60,000 nucleotides of DNA from Lineus longissimus. Lineage: Eukaryota; Nemertea; Pilidiophora; Heteronemertea; Lineidae. Positions within the stretch are counted from its first letter, which is position 1. The number at the start of each line of letters is the position of its first letter. The DNA lies in NCBI RefSeq assembly GCF_910592395.1, contig NC_088319.1:6264001-6324000 (forward strand). Direction: 5' to 3'. Under the pieces are notes generated by a model. It ran no database searches and was not told where the DNA came from. It worked only from the letters and a program-made list of their open reading frames with translations. Positions 39,700-51,519 of this stretch are shown here, in pieces. A program made the translations under genes and the position numbers.

Positions 39700-42600
39700 A
39701 TATAAATGTCAACAACGCCGTTGTGTAGACTGACATACAAATACTATGAATACCAAGTTTAAACAAATTTGTATTCATAATAACTGCACTACGGCATTGT
39801 GTATAAGTGGATTTCTATCTAACTGGACCACAAGTATTAACGAACGGTGTACCCCTTTGAACACATCTCAATGACGACGACAACAACAGTAGTGAGTGCT
39901 GCGGCCATGTGAAGGCGGTTAAATGAATCACACCCATCGAGATCAGCAGAATAGTTTAAGGAATTGATACCGAACTGGATGTATTGGTTGATCACTCGAG
40001 CGGTTTGAGTGAGACAATCAGTGAGGTATCAATTTCTATTCTAAAACGTCTTAAATTAAATATCGAATAATTTGCTTTTAAATGCTTTTGAAATGCTTCC
40101 ACATTTTGCACCAACCCTAGTGGTTTGGGTCGTCTCACCCAAGGCCCAAACCTCTGTGGTGAAAACGAGGCTATATACATTATCGATCATGAAAATGAAA
40201 TATTCTCACTTAAAGTTGATAGTGTAGCTCAGGTGAACCTGTTAAGGAGGTCAGATTACGTGCCGGCTAACAGCTAAGAGATCAACTTATTAACAATGGC
40301 TATTGTGAACAAGGAATACTGTGATATAAGGTAAAAATACTGGTGCACAATCGAATAGGCAATAGTCGACGATAAGGTTTAGTTGTACGTGCATGCGGCA
40401 AGCAAGAAGTGTTCAGTGTAAAATTCACCTCTTATTAAAAGGAAGACGTGTAAAAGCCATCTCTGATTTAAAGGAAATTTCTGATTCTAATACGTGCTGG
40501 ACAAACGGGTCAAACCTGATTTTAAGGATGTGTTTGAAGGCCCACGTTGCCTAGTTGTGCAACTGATCTTTTTAACGAATGTAGGTAAAAAAAACCCGTA
40601 AAAATCCCCTCATTTGCAAATTTGGTAAAAATCACCCCAAAATATATTTTTTTCCGAAAAAATATGATTCGTATATTTTGAAGCTTTAATAGGCTTACAG
40701 TGAGTTTTTCTAAAGGGCTTCACACTGTTCCGGTAGGTAAAAATCTTTACAATGAAGCTATTTCATTATGAAAACCTGCCTTTGCTGAGTGTCAAATTAT
40801 TGAGTTACTCTTCTTACGATGGTGCATCTCCAGCAGTGTACCGTTACTGAGCACCAATGCTGTCAGATCGATGATGGCTTGTATTTTGGATGTTCCAGTC
40901 GGGTAAACTAACCATCACTTAAATATGTATTAGTGGCATCAAAACAAAACGGAGTTTGCCGTGATTGGATCAAGACAAAAACTCACAATTGTTAGAACTG
41001 GAATTCTATTAACGTGCCATTGGAAACGTCTTGACAATATTAGTAAGCCGGAATATGAATAACAGCCAACTCACTGATGACGTTGTGAGCATTTCAAATA
41101 ATTAATTGGTGAGCTGGTGCGAAAAAATAGAGTGTTCCTTATAATGCTGTCAAGATATTCTTCAATTATAATCCAGCATCTGAAATTATCAAAACAAGCA
41201 GGCATGAAATATAAAGTGTACTCAGCCTAAATCATGTTTCAACAGCATAGCACAATCCCTTGCATTGATAAGCGATGCTGTTGACCATGTCTGTTTTAGT
41301 ACAACTCTGGCCGCAAGTCCCTTGAGCACTCGATAAATGTATTATCAGAATATTAAAAAGCATGTTTTGGAGGCTAATTAGTTTGGGTTCAAAACATATA
41401 TATTTGAATTCACGGTACCAGTAAATTCTACTTTTGTTATTTGTTTATGTCCGATGTAGTAGGTACATGTAGGTTTTAGGAGTTTAATCGCTTACTTCCC
41501 GTGAAAAACAATTACCATTAAGGCAGACATTTATCACAAAACATGGCCTTCAGGCAGGGCAAAAATTGTACAATCATCATTCGACTGAGGGAGTACAAAA
41601 TGCTAACACTAAGAAAGGTCAGATTTCATCCTATTTTTAAATGCAGAATCAGTTGCACGTTTGGGTTTATTTCTTCTAAAAGTCTCTCTTTGGACAAGAC
41701 AGTAGTGCATTGGTTGTCCTATTGTGTTTCCATATAGGGCAAGTGAAATGACTGAGAAGAGTCATCGTGTGAATCGGGCCTGGGGTTCCAAACATGTCAT
41801 CGTCGTTTCATAGTTTCAACAGTCATGAACCAGATAAAGATTACATCACTTCAATTCAAGTTGGTGATGCCATGATTTTTCCTGCAGAATCTGACAGATA
41901 CTTGAGAGTTTACTTCGATAAGACATGACAATGAAGACACTGTGAGCAGGGTTTGTTCAAAGGCTTTCATGGGTCTGTACTAAATCCGACAGATTCGGAA
42001 ATGTGTTTCATCGAGCCGACCTGTTGATTGTTCTGTGCACCGAATGCACGACTTTTGGTGACGAAGCATTCTACATGGCTGCTACATGCCTTTGAAATCT
42101 ACTCGACACTTCAATATGCGGGGCGGATTAAGACTTAAAGCTTTTAAGCTTTTAAGGGCACGCTGAAACACATTTACTTAGACATGCATTTTTCAACAGT
42201 ACCTGAAAGTCGAGGAAATTTATTCCTCAAATTCTTTCATTTTTTACTTCAATTTAATTTTGGGACCTAACAAAATTTTCAGGTGAGATATAGAATTATT
42301 TTTCTTCGATAGATTTCATTGACGAATTTGGGTGTCTGAAGAGGGGGCAATATTTTATAACAGATATTTTTTAATGAAATTTGGCACATTGTAGCAGATA
42401 CTCAAAAAATTCATCACAATTCCTTAAAAAATAGACGGTTCACAACGGAAAATTTCAATGTACAGTCTAGCTCATATTAACATCAACCCCTATGACATGT
42501 GATATCTCCTGAAATACCAGACCGATTTCAATGTGGTTGAGACAGGGTTTTCACAAATCTTGTTGTCTATATGAACATTCTAATTAGAGTGAAATGCGTT

Positions 42601-43350
42601 ATTTTCATCATTATGTAATCGACCGTTTAAAACAGATCCGATTTTTTATTACAGGAAAAATTCCACAAAATAATCACTAGTGTTGTAGTACAGCAAGAAC
42701 TCAGACTTTCTGGGGTGTTTTCGTGTCGACATCTTATCTTGGTTTCGCACGGTAAGCTCAAAACACGGTTAACCTCCCAATGAACTGGTTACACACAATT
42801 ATTTCCACAGATCGAATTATACACTACCAGCAAGATTTAACAAAGAAAATCCTTTGTGATTCTTGCTAAAACACATCTATGCAACAGCCATAGGAGTGTA
42901 ATAATTGATATGTCCAGTTAAAGCACGATGTCAATAACCCTAATAAAGGTATGCCCATGAATGGGATAATTATATCCCTCCTTCGTTGAATGAGGTTTTA
43001 ATAATTGTTGTGCAATAATTGGAATACGAAAAGGAATAACCTATTAAAACTTATCTTCGTTTGTTAACACAGGACTATACATGCATAACACGACACACTG
43101 CATGTTGAGGTCGAGAAGGATTTGTGGCAGATTACAAAGGTCAATAGAAATACATAATGTAGTATCTATTGCATGCTGACATTGTTTGCCAAGTGCAGGG
43201 CTTTTGTTGCTGGTGCAAGACCATTTCTAATATGGTTGTTTTGGAATTACCGGTTGCCAATTTCCAAAACATTTAGCTATGTCCAAGAAATTAACAAATT
43301 AATCTTGATTTCCTTATTTTAAACACACTAAAGAGCTTGCTCTCTGATGA
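39700..43350. other. Non-coding 5' part of tandem unit 1
   Basis: No gene seen. From about 40,220 the sequence has counterparts in units 2 (46,604 on), 3 (52,106 on) and 4 (59,415 on), for example GTGTAGCTCAGGTGA and, in units 1-3, the GACTTTTGGTGAC or GACTTTTGTAGCT region. Confidence 0.5.
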
Positions 43351-43363
43351 GTGTAATGAAACA

Positions 43364-43510
43364 TGGTGTGGATATCACAGACTGTTCCATATTCACAAGA
43401 AATGGGAAACTGTCAGCAACAGGAGGGACGACAGTTGTCAAAGTGAAACCAAAAACGGAATACATTAGCATATGTTTTATTTGTGATTATTTCGACAAAA
43501 GACTGACACA
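43364..43510 (+). CDS. Conserved small ORF upstream of GPCR 1, unit 1
   Basis: It starts MKHGVDITDCSIFTRNGK and continues with GGTTVVKVKPKT. Equivalent frames start in unit 2 (48,412), unit 3 (53,068) and unit 4 (about 59,591). It lies about 0.85 kb upstream of the GPCR start and could be a 5' exon, a small peptide gene or chance carried along by duplication. No signal peptide is obvious. Confidence 0.25.
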
Positions 43511-43556
43511 ACAAACATGACACGCTGGGCTCAATGTTCATTCAAATATGAAACAA

Positions 43557-43580
43557 TCTCTCTCTCTCTCTCTCTCTCTG
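43557..43580. repeat. CT microsatellite
   Basis: A short uninterrupted TC/CT run; a shorter version sits at the matching place in unit 2 (about 48,665). Confidence 0.85.
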
Positions 43581-44218
43581 ATTTTTGTAAATGCGCCCTA
43601 CAATGGAAGTAACAACGGCCATATCTTCACTTGTATGGTGTGCAAGATCAAATACCAGTGAAAGACAAACGGATGTCCATTAAAAATCATAGAAGGTTAC
43701 TACAGTACATGCCAGGGTTCCACCAGAATCAGGATGAATTCGAAGGTATGGGGAGGTCAAGAACCCCTTTTAGACCCTTCTCACTGGAATTCACATTTGT
43801 AAGTGTGTACATGTCAATTGGTGAGCACATTTCTAGATCTTAAAGCAAAATTATTATCTTTCTCAATTCTTTTAAAGGTACATCATATCCACGCATCCAT
43901 GGAGGACACAATGCAACTAGATGTTACAAAACAAGAGTCTATATCTTGGGTGTGAAGTCAGCATTTTGAAATCTGCAAGGCCTTGAGACATGATAGCGAT
44001 TGGCTTATTCAATATTGACATATTAATCCTTGTTTCTTATCTTGTCGAAGGTTCCTGAAGTTCTGTGGTAGTAGGCTGACCTTGTTTGAGTTACAGGGTG
44101 GGAGTAGGTCTCACTCAAGTCATGGAATGGTGTGTTTGAAAGCAATTCCATGACAGACTTACTCGTCAGTTTACTTAAAAAATCATGTGAGAAGACAGTA
44201 ATTATATCACGATATACA

Positions 44219-45767
44219 ATGGATAAAACGGTGAATATCCAGAACCAGAGCAACATGGAGCAGACCCACAGAAACACAACCCAGACAACCGACTCCTCAG
44301 CATCCCAAGATTACTATCTCCTGCATATGGTTCTGGTTGGTTTGATGAGCTGGCCACCGCTTGTTATTGTCCCACTGGGTGTTGTTGGGAACATAACATC
44401 GTTCCTGATTACAACAAAGAAAAGTAACAGAACGATCAGCACTTGTGTGTATATGAGTGCGTTAGCTGTGGTGGACACCAATGTGCTTTTATCAGTCATT
44501 ACCCACCGCATTTTGTTTGTATTCGGTTTGGGTGAAGCCATTCAGGATCGAAAACATAGTGTTATGTAAGTATAGTACAGACTGAGGTAATCTCCCAATT
44601 TGGAATTCCTGTATAGACTGTAGCTACCTAGAATTATTGCTATGGATGACAAAATCCGTGGAACAACGACAACTGCTTAAGTGTGATTTGTGCTTCTATC
44701 CTCACTAATCAGACATTTATGTTTCTTGCAATATTAATAACTTTCCGCGCAATTGAAAAATCATCAGTGGACAATGGTAATTTACCTCCCTGGTACAGTT
44801 AGCAAGGACGACAAAATCTGCCATCGCCTATGGAACAAAGGATAGTTGCTTCCTCGTCACATTGCAATCGCTTCCACTTTTGAGGTCATGAACAATTCTT
44901 GTGAATTGTTTGTCATTTTTTCATGCCGAAAATCTGCATTTACCATGGCTTCTGTGGCAAAATGGATTGTCTTCATGAATGATGGACAAGCATTTGATTA
45001 ACAGTTTAACCTTTTTGTTTCTTGCATATATTAACATGAACAGTGATTTCACTTTCAGTTTCTTCTGGTACTGGTCGTACACAGCAGGAATGTCCTCTGG
45101 CCTCTATCTCGCTTACATGAGCTTGGATCGAGCAATTGCAGTGACCTTCCCATTGAAGGCAAAGACATTTTGTACAACATCAAGAGCAAAAAAGGCAGTC
45201 AGTATCACTTTCTTCATTCCAGCAATCCTGAACGTGAACATGTTTTTTACTTATCAAGTTAATAAAGATATAACCACAGGATTTGAATCCGGTTTTTTGA
45301 ATTACCCAGAGGCGCTCTGGGTGGAGCAAGCTGTTAGCGCCTACATGCTCACTATTGGTACAATTATACCTTTCATTATAATTACAACGTGTAACGTCAT
45401 CATAATTGCAAGTGTACAAAAGGCAGCAAAAGGTAGAAACAAGATGGCGGGTGGCAGTGATGGTGTCAAATCCGAGGGGAAACATCTTACCAGAATGCTC
45501 ATCTTGGTCGCACTTGCCTATGTTTTTCTCTCGATACCGATGAGGTTATTCGAAATGGCATTTTCTATACCGGAGGTCATTGAGAAATATGATATGAATG
45601 ACCCATATTGGCAATTATGGTTTAACATTGAATTATGGATTGTGACGGACATGTGGAATTCTAATTATGCTGTGAATTTTTATCTTTATTTTCTTGGTGG
45701 TGGTAAAAAGTATAGAAACGATGCCAAGCAAGTCTTTTTAGGATGCTTTTCTAGCTCAAAGAAATAA
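44219..45767 (+). CDS. Class A rhodopsin-like GPCR (orphan), two exons, 351 aa
   Basis: Exon 1 is 44,219-44,565 (ends GTTAT before GTAAGT) and exon 2 is 45,059-45,767 (after CACTTTCAG); the splice completes an Ile codon. The start matches the aligned start of the paralogue at 54,078. N-terminus has possible N-glycosylation sites (NQSN). TM1 is LVIVPLGVVGNITS (GN motif), TM2 MSALAVVDTNVLLS, TM3 ends YMSLDRAIAVTFPLKA (DRY replaced by DRA), TM5 YMLTIGTIIPFIII, TM6 RMLILVALAYVFLSIP, TM7 NSNYAVNFYLYFLGG in place of NPxxY. The usual TM3 cysteine and the CWxP of TM6 are absent. It is an orphan receptor, probably of a lineage-specific peptide- or chemoreceptor-like expansion; ligand unknown. Confidence 0.85.
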
Positions 45768-45779
45768 GGCCCAAACGAT

Positions 45780-48370
45780 AATGTAGGGTGTCCTTGATAG
45801 TGGGTTTCTCCTGTACTTGATGCAGCAGCTTCAGTCAACATGAACTCTGTATCCACAAAGACAGACACAACGCATCTACTTGGCACTTGCCCAAAAAACG
45901 AATGCAAGCGTAATGTATATGCTTTCTTGTTCGTATCGACTATCGCACGGTCAAGGAAGAATGTATAACACATTCGTCTAAGAGCTTAGTTAGAATCCTT
46001 CTTCGTCTGGCCACAGCCAGAGCAAATCTCCTCAACGGAAAGTACCCCTTGGTTCACCTGGTAGCATTACATAACAGATCCTGGCATGAGATGGCACAGG
46101 ATGTTCCTATTGGCTGCTACCAGTGAACCTAATACATATTCACATGTTACATAATAGTTCAACACTTTTTTTTACAAAGATGGTTTATGCAAACGTCACT
46201 AAGCAGGTCTCTAACAACAAATTCATAAACAAAGTGATGCTAGCTCAGCGATTAGATTCATAGCCTGGATAAGTGTGTTTTTCAGACTCTCATTGTCAAA
46301 TTTTAATTTTATAAGCCTGTGTATGTGTCGACCTGTTTACTTTTATGGGAGATCGGAGCAAATTAAAGCTGACAAGGTTTAGTTTTTTAAAAAAAGTCTT
46401 TTAAGTGAAATCGTTGCCGTCCAAAAACAGTGCACGACTCTGTTGCTGCCTTTATCAATCTGCAGTACTGCCGAGTAGTACCCCCCCCCCCCCGGAAAGG
46501 TGCAATCTCATTTTGTTTTAAATTAACACTCCTGTTTTGCAGCACTGGCCGGTTTAAAGCGAATTTCGAGACATACAGAACAATTACGCTATAAACAGTG
46601 GAGAGTGTAGCTCAGGTGATGATTAGGACCTCAGATTAAAAAATCATTAAGACCAATATCGACCCAACCGAATCAACAGAAGTTTAATTTCAAAAAACAT
46701 TTATATTGATGATAATGACAATGTGATGTAAGGTGTCTGTTTCGCAAATGACTTGTTAGAAACGGATTGGTACAACTCTGGCTGTGATTCTCTTTAGCAT
46801 ATTTTGTGTTAAAAAACATGTTAGGGAGTCTTATTTTGAAAATTTGGGACCAATACTTTTGGATTCAGGGTAACAGTATATGTTATTTCAAGTTAGTATC
46901 TTATGTACGGGTGAACTGGAGATTAAGGACAAACGTGGGCATTCAGTCAGTGCAAGAATCTTACAAATCACCGTTCAACTTACTGCGGCAGTGCAATATG
47001 TCGTAACTGAGAATGGCTGGGTTTCATGTTGTTTTTAAATGCGGAATATGGTACTCGTTTGGGATTATTTTTTTAATAAGCCTCTCTTTGGACAAGACAG
47101 CAGTGCATCAGTAGCCTATTGTGTTTCAAAATATAGTATGTGTAATGTGTATATCTGATTCATCATGCATTTTAATAGTGTTATCGTTGTTTCATAGTTT
47201 CAGTCATGAATTTGCAAAGATACATCACTTCAATTCAAGTATATGGCATGTCAGTGATGTGTAGATTCACCAAGTGTTCCAATAGTGTCATCGTTGTTTC
47301 AAAGTTTCAACAGTAATAAACCTGACAGAGGATGTCAGGATTGTTCCCGCTGAATCTGTCAGAGACATGAGCGTTTACTTCAATTATAAACACATGAAAA
47401 TGGAGACACTGTAAGCAGAGTTTGTTCATTGGTTTTCATGGGTCTGTACCAAATCTGACAGATTAGGAAGTTTGTCACATCTGTTTCTGTCACGTATTTT
47501 CAAATATTCTTTGTTTCATCCAGCCGACCTGTTGACTGTTTTGTGCACCAAATGCAAGACTTTTGGTGACTAAGTATTCGACAGGGCTGCTCCATTCCTT
47601 GGAATCAACTCGACACTTCAATCTGCAGGACGTATTCAGAGTGAAAGCTTCCTGAAAGCCGAGGAAACTGTTCCCTCATATTCCATAGGAATTTCTTCAA
47701 ACTTTGATGTTTCACTTGAATTTAATTTTTTCAGGTGAGAGATAGGTTTGGCAAACAAATGAATTGTTTTTCTTCGATAGAGTTAATTGACGAGTTGGGG
47801 GTATGAAGAGGGGGCAATATTTTAATGGAATGGGGCACATTATACCTATACACAAAAGAGATCATCATTATTCATTAAGAAATACACGGTTCAAAGCGGA
47901 ACATCACAAAGGTCAAGAGTGCGAACGAAAGACTCTGTAACCATGGTTATGGAAATGAGGAAATTCTCTTTGGCACAAAATTGGGTTTACTGAAATTCAG
48001 ACTATGAAGAAATCAACCAAGGAGGTTTGCACGTTTTCTACATGTGGCATGAAAGGCTGCATGATTTAGTTCTGTCAGCTACATGTACTATAGGACGGAG
48101 AGTGGACCTGAACGAATCGCTGAGTTTTCTTTCACTAAAATCAATACACAAAGAAAAGGAATGGTGACCCCTCCTACATATATAATTTATTAAAAATATC
48201 GTGAGTTATGTAAAGCTTCCTCTCTGACGGGAATGACTGATGCCAATACTACAACCTCACTGTTATAGTTATGAAGGAAGACGTTAATGCATTCCAGATC
48301 GTCTTTCATTGCAAATTATTAATCAGTGTTTGCTATGTATCGTCAAGTATCTTTTAAGTGATCATTGAAA
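45780..48370. other. Non-coding: end of unit 1 and start of unit 2
   Basis: No gene seen. A C-run lies at about 46,480-46,494. The uninterrupted counterpart of the Harbinger insertion site (CCTTTATCAATCTGCAG) is at about 46,449-46,465. Unit 2 starts near 46,604. Confidence 0.5.
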
Positions 48371-48411
48371 CATAGTGTGGATATCACAGACTGTTCCCAT
48401 GGACTGTTCCA

Positions 48412-48657
48412 ATGAAACATGGTTTGGATTTCAAAGACTGTTCCATATTCACCAGGGATATCAAAGACTGTTCAATATTCACCAGAGACGGGAAACTGTC
48501 AGCTCCAGGAGGGACGAAAGTTGTGAGAGTGAAACCAAAAACCAATACATTTACATATGCTTCATTCACCATTTGTGATTACCACACACGCAAACGCACG
48601 CACACGCACCCCGCACGCACACATGACACACTGTACTCGTTGTTCATTCAAACATGA
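48412..48657 (+). CDS. Conserved small ORF, unit 2
   Basis: Begins MKHGLDFKDCSIFTRD and contains an in-frame duplication of the KDCSIFTRD segment, then GKLSAPGGTKVVRVKPKT. It keeps the frame of the unit 1 version despite the duplication, but unit 2 has no GPCR. Confidence 0.25.
   Translation: MKHGLDFKDCSIFTRDIKDCSIFTRDGKLSAPGGTKVVRVKPKTNTFTYASFTICDYHTRKRTHTHPARTHDTLYSLFIQT
48570..48630. repeat. CACACG-type simple repeat
   Basis: Runs of CACACACGCAAACGCACG and similar units. Confidence 0.7.
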
Positions 48658-50026
48658 AACAATATCTCTCTCTCTGATTTTTGTAAATGCGGCCCACAAG
48701 TGAAGTAATAATAGCCATATCTTCACATGTTAGGTGTACAAGATCAAATACCAGTGAAAGACAAACAGATGTCCATTACAAATCATAAAAGGTTACCACA
48801 GTTAATGCCTGGGTTCCACTGACCAGAATCGGGATGAGATTGAGAGTATGAGGAGGTTAAGAACCCTTGTTTTAGACCCTTCACACTAGAATTCACATGT
48901 GTAAATGTTTAAATATCAATTGGTGAGCACATTTCTAGATCTTAAAGCTAAATTGTTATTTTTCTCAATTCTTTTAAAGGTACACCATATCCATGCAGCT
49001 ACGGCGGACATAATGCAACTAGATGTTACAAAACAAGAGTCTATATCTTTGGAGTAAAATCAGAATTTTGATGTCTGCAAGGCCTTTGAGACAAGATGGC
49101 GATTGGCTTATTCAAGAGTTGACATATTAATCCTTATTAGTTATCCCATTAAAGGTTGATGAAGTTCTATGGTAGTGGGCTGACCTTGTTTGAGGTACGT
49201 ATGTGAGTATGGCAGTAGGGTTCACTCGAGCCATGGAACGGGGCATTTGAATGACCTAATTAGGCAAATGACAACAGAATAAACACCTGGAACGTGTTTA
49301 GCACATCAGGTCCCCCAGAAATACCCGCTATTCGACCATCACTCAAAATGCTTCATGCATCTTAAATAAACATCTTTTTAGAAAATCTGCCTAGTAAGTG
49401 AAATATTTGCTGTCCGAAAACAGTGCACGACTCTGTTGCTGCCTTTAGGCTGGGTTCACATAGAACTATACGGTATACGCTATACGCTATACGCTATACG
49501 GGCACGGCGAGTCACATAGGGTAGCATGCGTGCGGTATTTGGTCTTTTGGCGCCGATCAGATGGACAGTTCAAACGAAGAAGATTTGGCTCTTCTCCTCT
49601 TAGCCGAGGATGAAGCTGACCAGGCACAAAGACCAAAGAAAGAAAGAACAGAATGGGTGCGGCAGCACTTTTAGATGAGACCTCTGTTGGGGGAGTACCA
49701 CAGGACATTTAAAAACCTCATGGATCATCCAGATGTTAATTAAAAGAATCATTTAGTTGATTAGTAATAAAACATGTAATGAAGGCCTGTTCTTAGAAAT
49801 TGCAATAAAATGAGTAAAAATGAGTACTATTGTTTCTAACTTATCCTATAGTATGCAATAAATCATTTAATAATTGTGATAGATAACATTAAAATGCATG
49901 TTCTTACCAAGTCCTCTGGTCACTTCTGAACAGGGTGGTATACGCTGCACCTAAATCGAACGCGCACGATTCCCACTATACTATACTATACGCAGGTATA
50001 CGACCTTTTCGAATAGTGCCCTCTTA

Positions 50027-50157
50027 GGCACCTTCTCCATAGAGCTATACCCTATACTACACTATACGCGAACAATGGCTTCACAAAGGGTGCATGACCA
50101 TGAAACTATTGTTCGCGTATAGTATAGTATAGGGTATAGCTCTATGGAATAGGTGCC
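50027..50157. mobile_element. Nested hairpin MITE, copy 1 (131 bp)
   Basis: GGCACC..GGTGCC ends flanked by TTA (50,024-50,026 and 50,158-50,160). Arms of about 45 bases (CCATAGAGCTATACCCTATA and complement) fold into one hairpin around GGCTTCACAAAGGGTGCATG. Confidence 0.8.
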
Positions 50158-50160
50158 TTA

Positions 50161-50291
50161 GGCACCTATTCCATAGAGGTATACGGTATACTACACTATA
50201 CGCGAACAATGGCTTCACAAAGGGTGCATGACCATGAAACTATTGTTCGCGTATAGTATAGTATAGGGTATAGCTCTATGGAATAGGTGCC
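50161..50291. mobile_element. Nested hairpin MITE, copy 2 (131 bp), sharing the central TTA
   Basis: Same length and nearly the same sequence as copy 1, directly abutting it through one TTA (50,158-50,160), with a third TTA at 50,292-50,294. Confidence 0.8.
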
Positions 50292-50513
50292 TTATGGGAC
50301 CCGGTATTGTGAAATTTCCTTGTTCGATTTCAGGTACCCGCGTGCCCTGGCAAAACGTGCACCGAATACCCGAATAGCATAGTTCTATGTGAACCCAGCC
50401 TTAATGATATGCAGTACTGCCGAGTGGGAAAGGCACACTCAATGTATCCTATCTGGTTATGCGATTTATGACTTTGCTCGTTGTGTTATCAATCCAGATT
50501 TTCCGAGAAGAAT

Positions 50514-51517
50514 GGGTGATTTCAAAGTTGGTTTTGGTTTTAGTGTTGGGTGTTAGTGTCAGTTTTATTCTTAATTTCTACCCCTAAAAACCTATGTCTG
50601 GATAAGACCAATTCGAGGTTTTAGTTTAACACAAACACCTGGTTTTGTCTTAACACCTAAAACCTGGGGGTAAACTAAGAAGAGGTTTTATTCTGCAGGT
50701 AAAACTAACACCAAGATGGACAGAGATAAAACCTTGGAAAAACCAAACATGCATGTTGTTGTCGTTGTTACTGTTGTTTCCCTATTGTAACCGCTTCCGA
50801 TCTATATAAATTTGTTCGTCTTCTTTCACGTCCATCATCATTCCCATAAGCGTTCAAAATACCGGCAACTACTTCTTGAAATGGTACAAACAACATGATT
50901 TTTTTTTAACACCAACACCAACTTTGAAATCCACTCGGTGTTAATGTCTGAGGTGTTAGTTTTATTGGTAATACAAAATGCACTACAAATCTTCCAAATA
51001 TAACACCGAGCTGGGATTAAGATCAGACCTTGGTGTTCCAATTGGTTTCAGTGTGAAACTAAAACCTAATTTGAAATAGGATAATGCTAAAACTGAGTGT
51101 CAAAACTAACACAAGAACTGATTTCATTTCTGGTGTTGTGGAGAGTTTTAGTTTTAGTCCCGGTGTGACAGCGGATATAGTCCCCCTGGAGTCATAGTCC
51201 GGTAGCATTGTATTTGACCAATTAAGCAGCATGATCTATTGTACCGCTAACCCTAACCAAAACATTTAGCAATGCGGGCTATTGTTACACGGACTATCAG
51301 CCCTAGGACTACTATCCCTTGCACACCTGTGTTAGTTTTTGACACTAAAACCATAAAGTTTTTAGCTCAAACCGGACATAATGCTAAAACCAACAAACAC
51401 CGACTTTGAAATAGGATGAAACTAACACCCAATTCATTTCAATGCTGGTTTAATCAAGGGTTTTAGTGTTCCATTTAGTTTTAAAACTAAATCTAAAAAC
51501 TGACTTTGAAATCACCC
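50514..51517. mobile_element. Unclassified inverted-repeat element (1,004 bp) full of TTTTAG/CTAAAA motifs
   Basis: GGGTGATTTCAAAGT at the left end reappears inverted at the right end. AAT flanks both (50,511-50,513 and 51,518-51,520). The interior has many GTTTTAGTGTT and AACACTAAAAC motifs in both orientations, like subterminal binding arrays. No coding sequence. A smaller element is nested at 51,173-51,317. Confidence 0.6.
51173..51317. mobile_element. Small nested inverted-repeat element (145 bp)
   Basis: GGATATAGTCC..CATAGTCCG on the left mirrors CGGACTATC..GGACTACTATCC on the right. No target duplication could be fixed. Confidence 0.5.
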
Positions 51518-51519
51518 AA

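Larger units (their letters stand above)
49448..50400. mobile_element. PIF/Harbinger element (953 bp) with perfect 22-bp ends and TTA duplication
   Basis: GGCTGGGTTCACATAGAACTAT occurs at 49,448 and, inverted, ending at 50,400. TTA flanks at 49,445-49,447 and 50,401-50,403. The unit 1 paralogue (46,441-46,480) lacks the element. Inside, a plus-strand frame at 49,561 starts MDSSNEEDLALLLLAEDEAD and reads TEWVRQHF, then a TAG, then MRPLLGEYHRTFKNLM, resembling a Harbinger transposase N-terminus (WVRP..RRPLFGEYxxL). It is cut short. Short CTATAC/GTATAG motifs fill both ends. Two small MITEs are nested in it. Confidence 0.85.

Noticed and set aside
46480-46494. Poly-C tract (also 36,541-36,551 and 54,918-54,931) as regulatory G-quadruplex sites
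   Set aside because: Single homopolymer runs without the four-run pattern; likely simple repeats, also error-prone in assembly.
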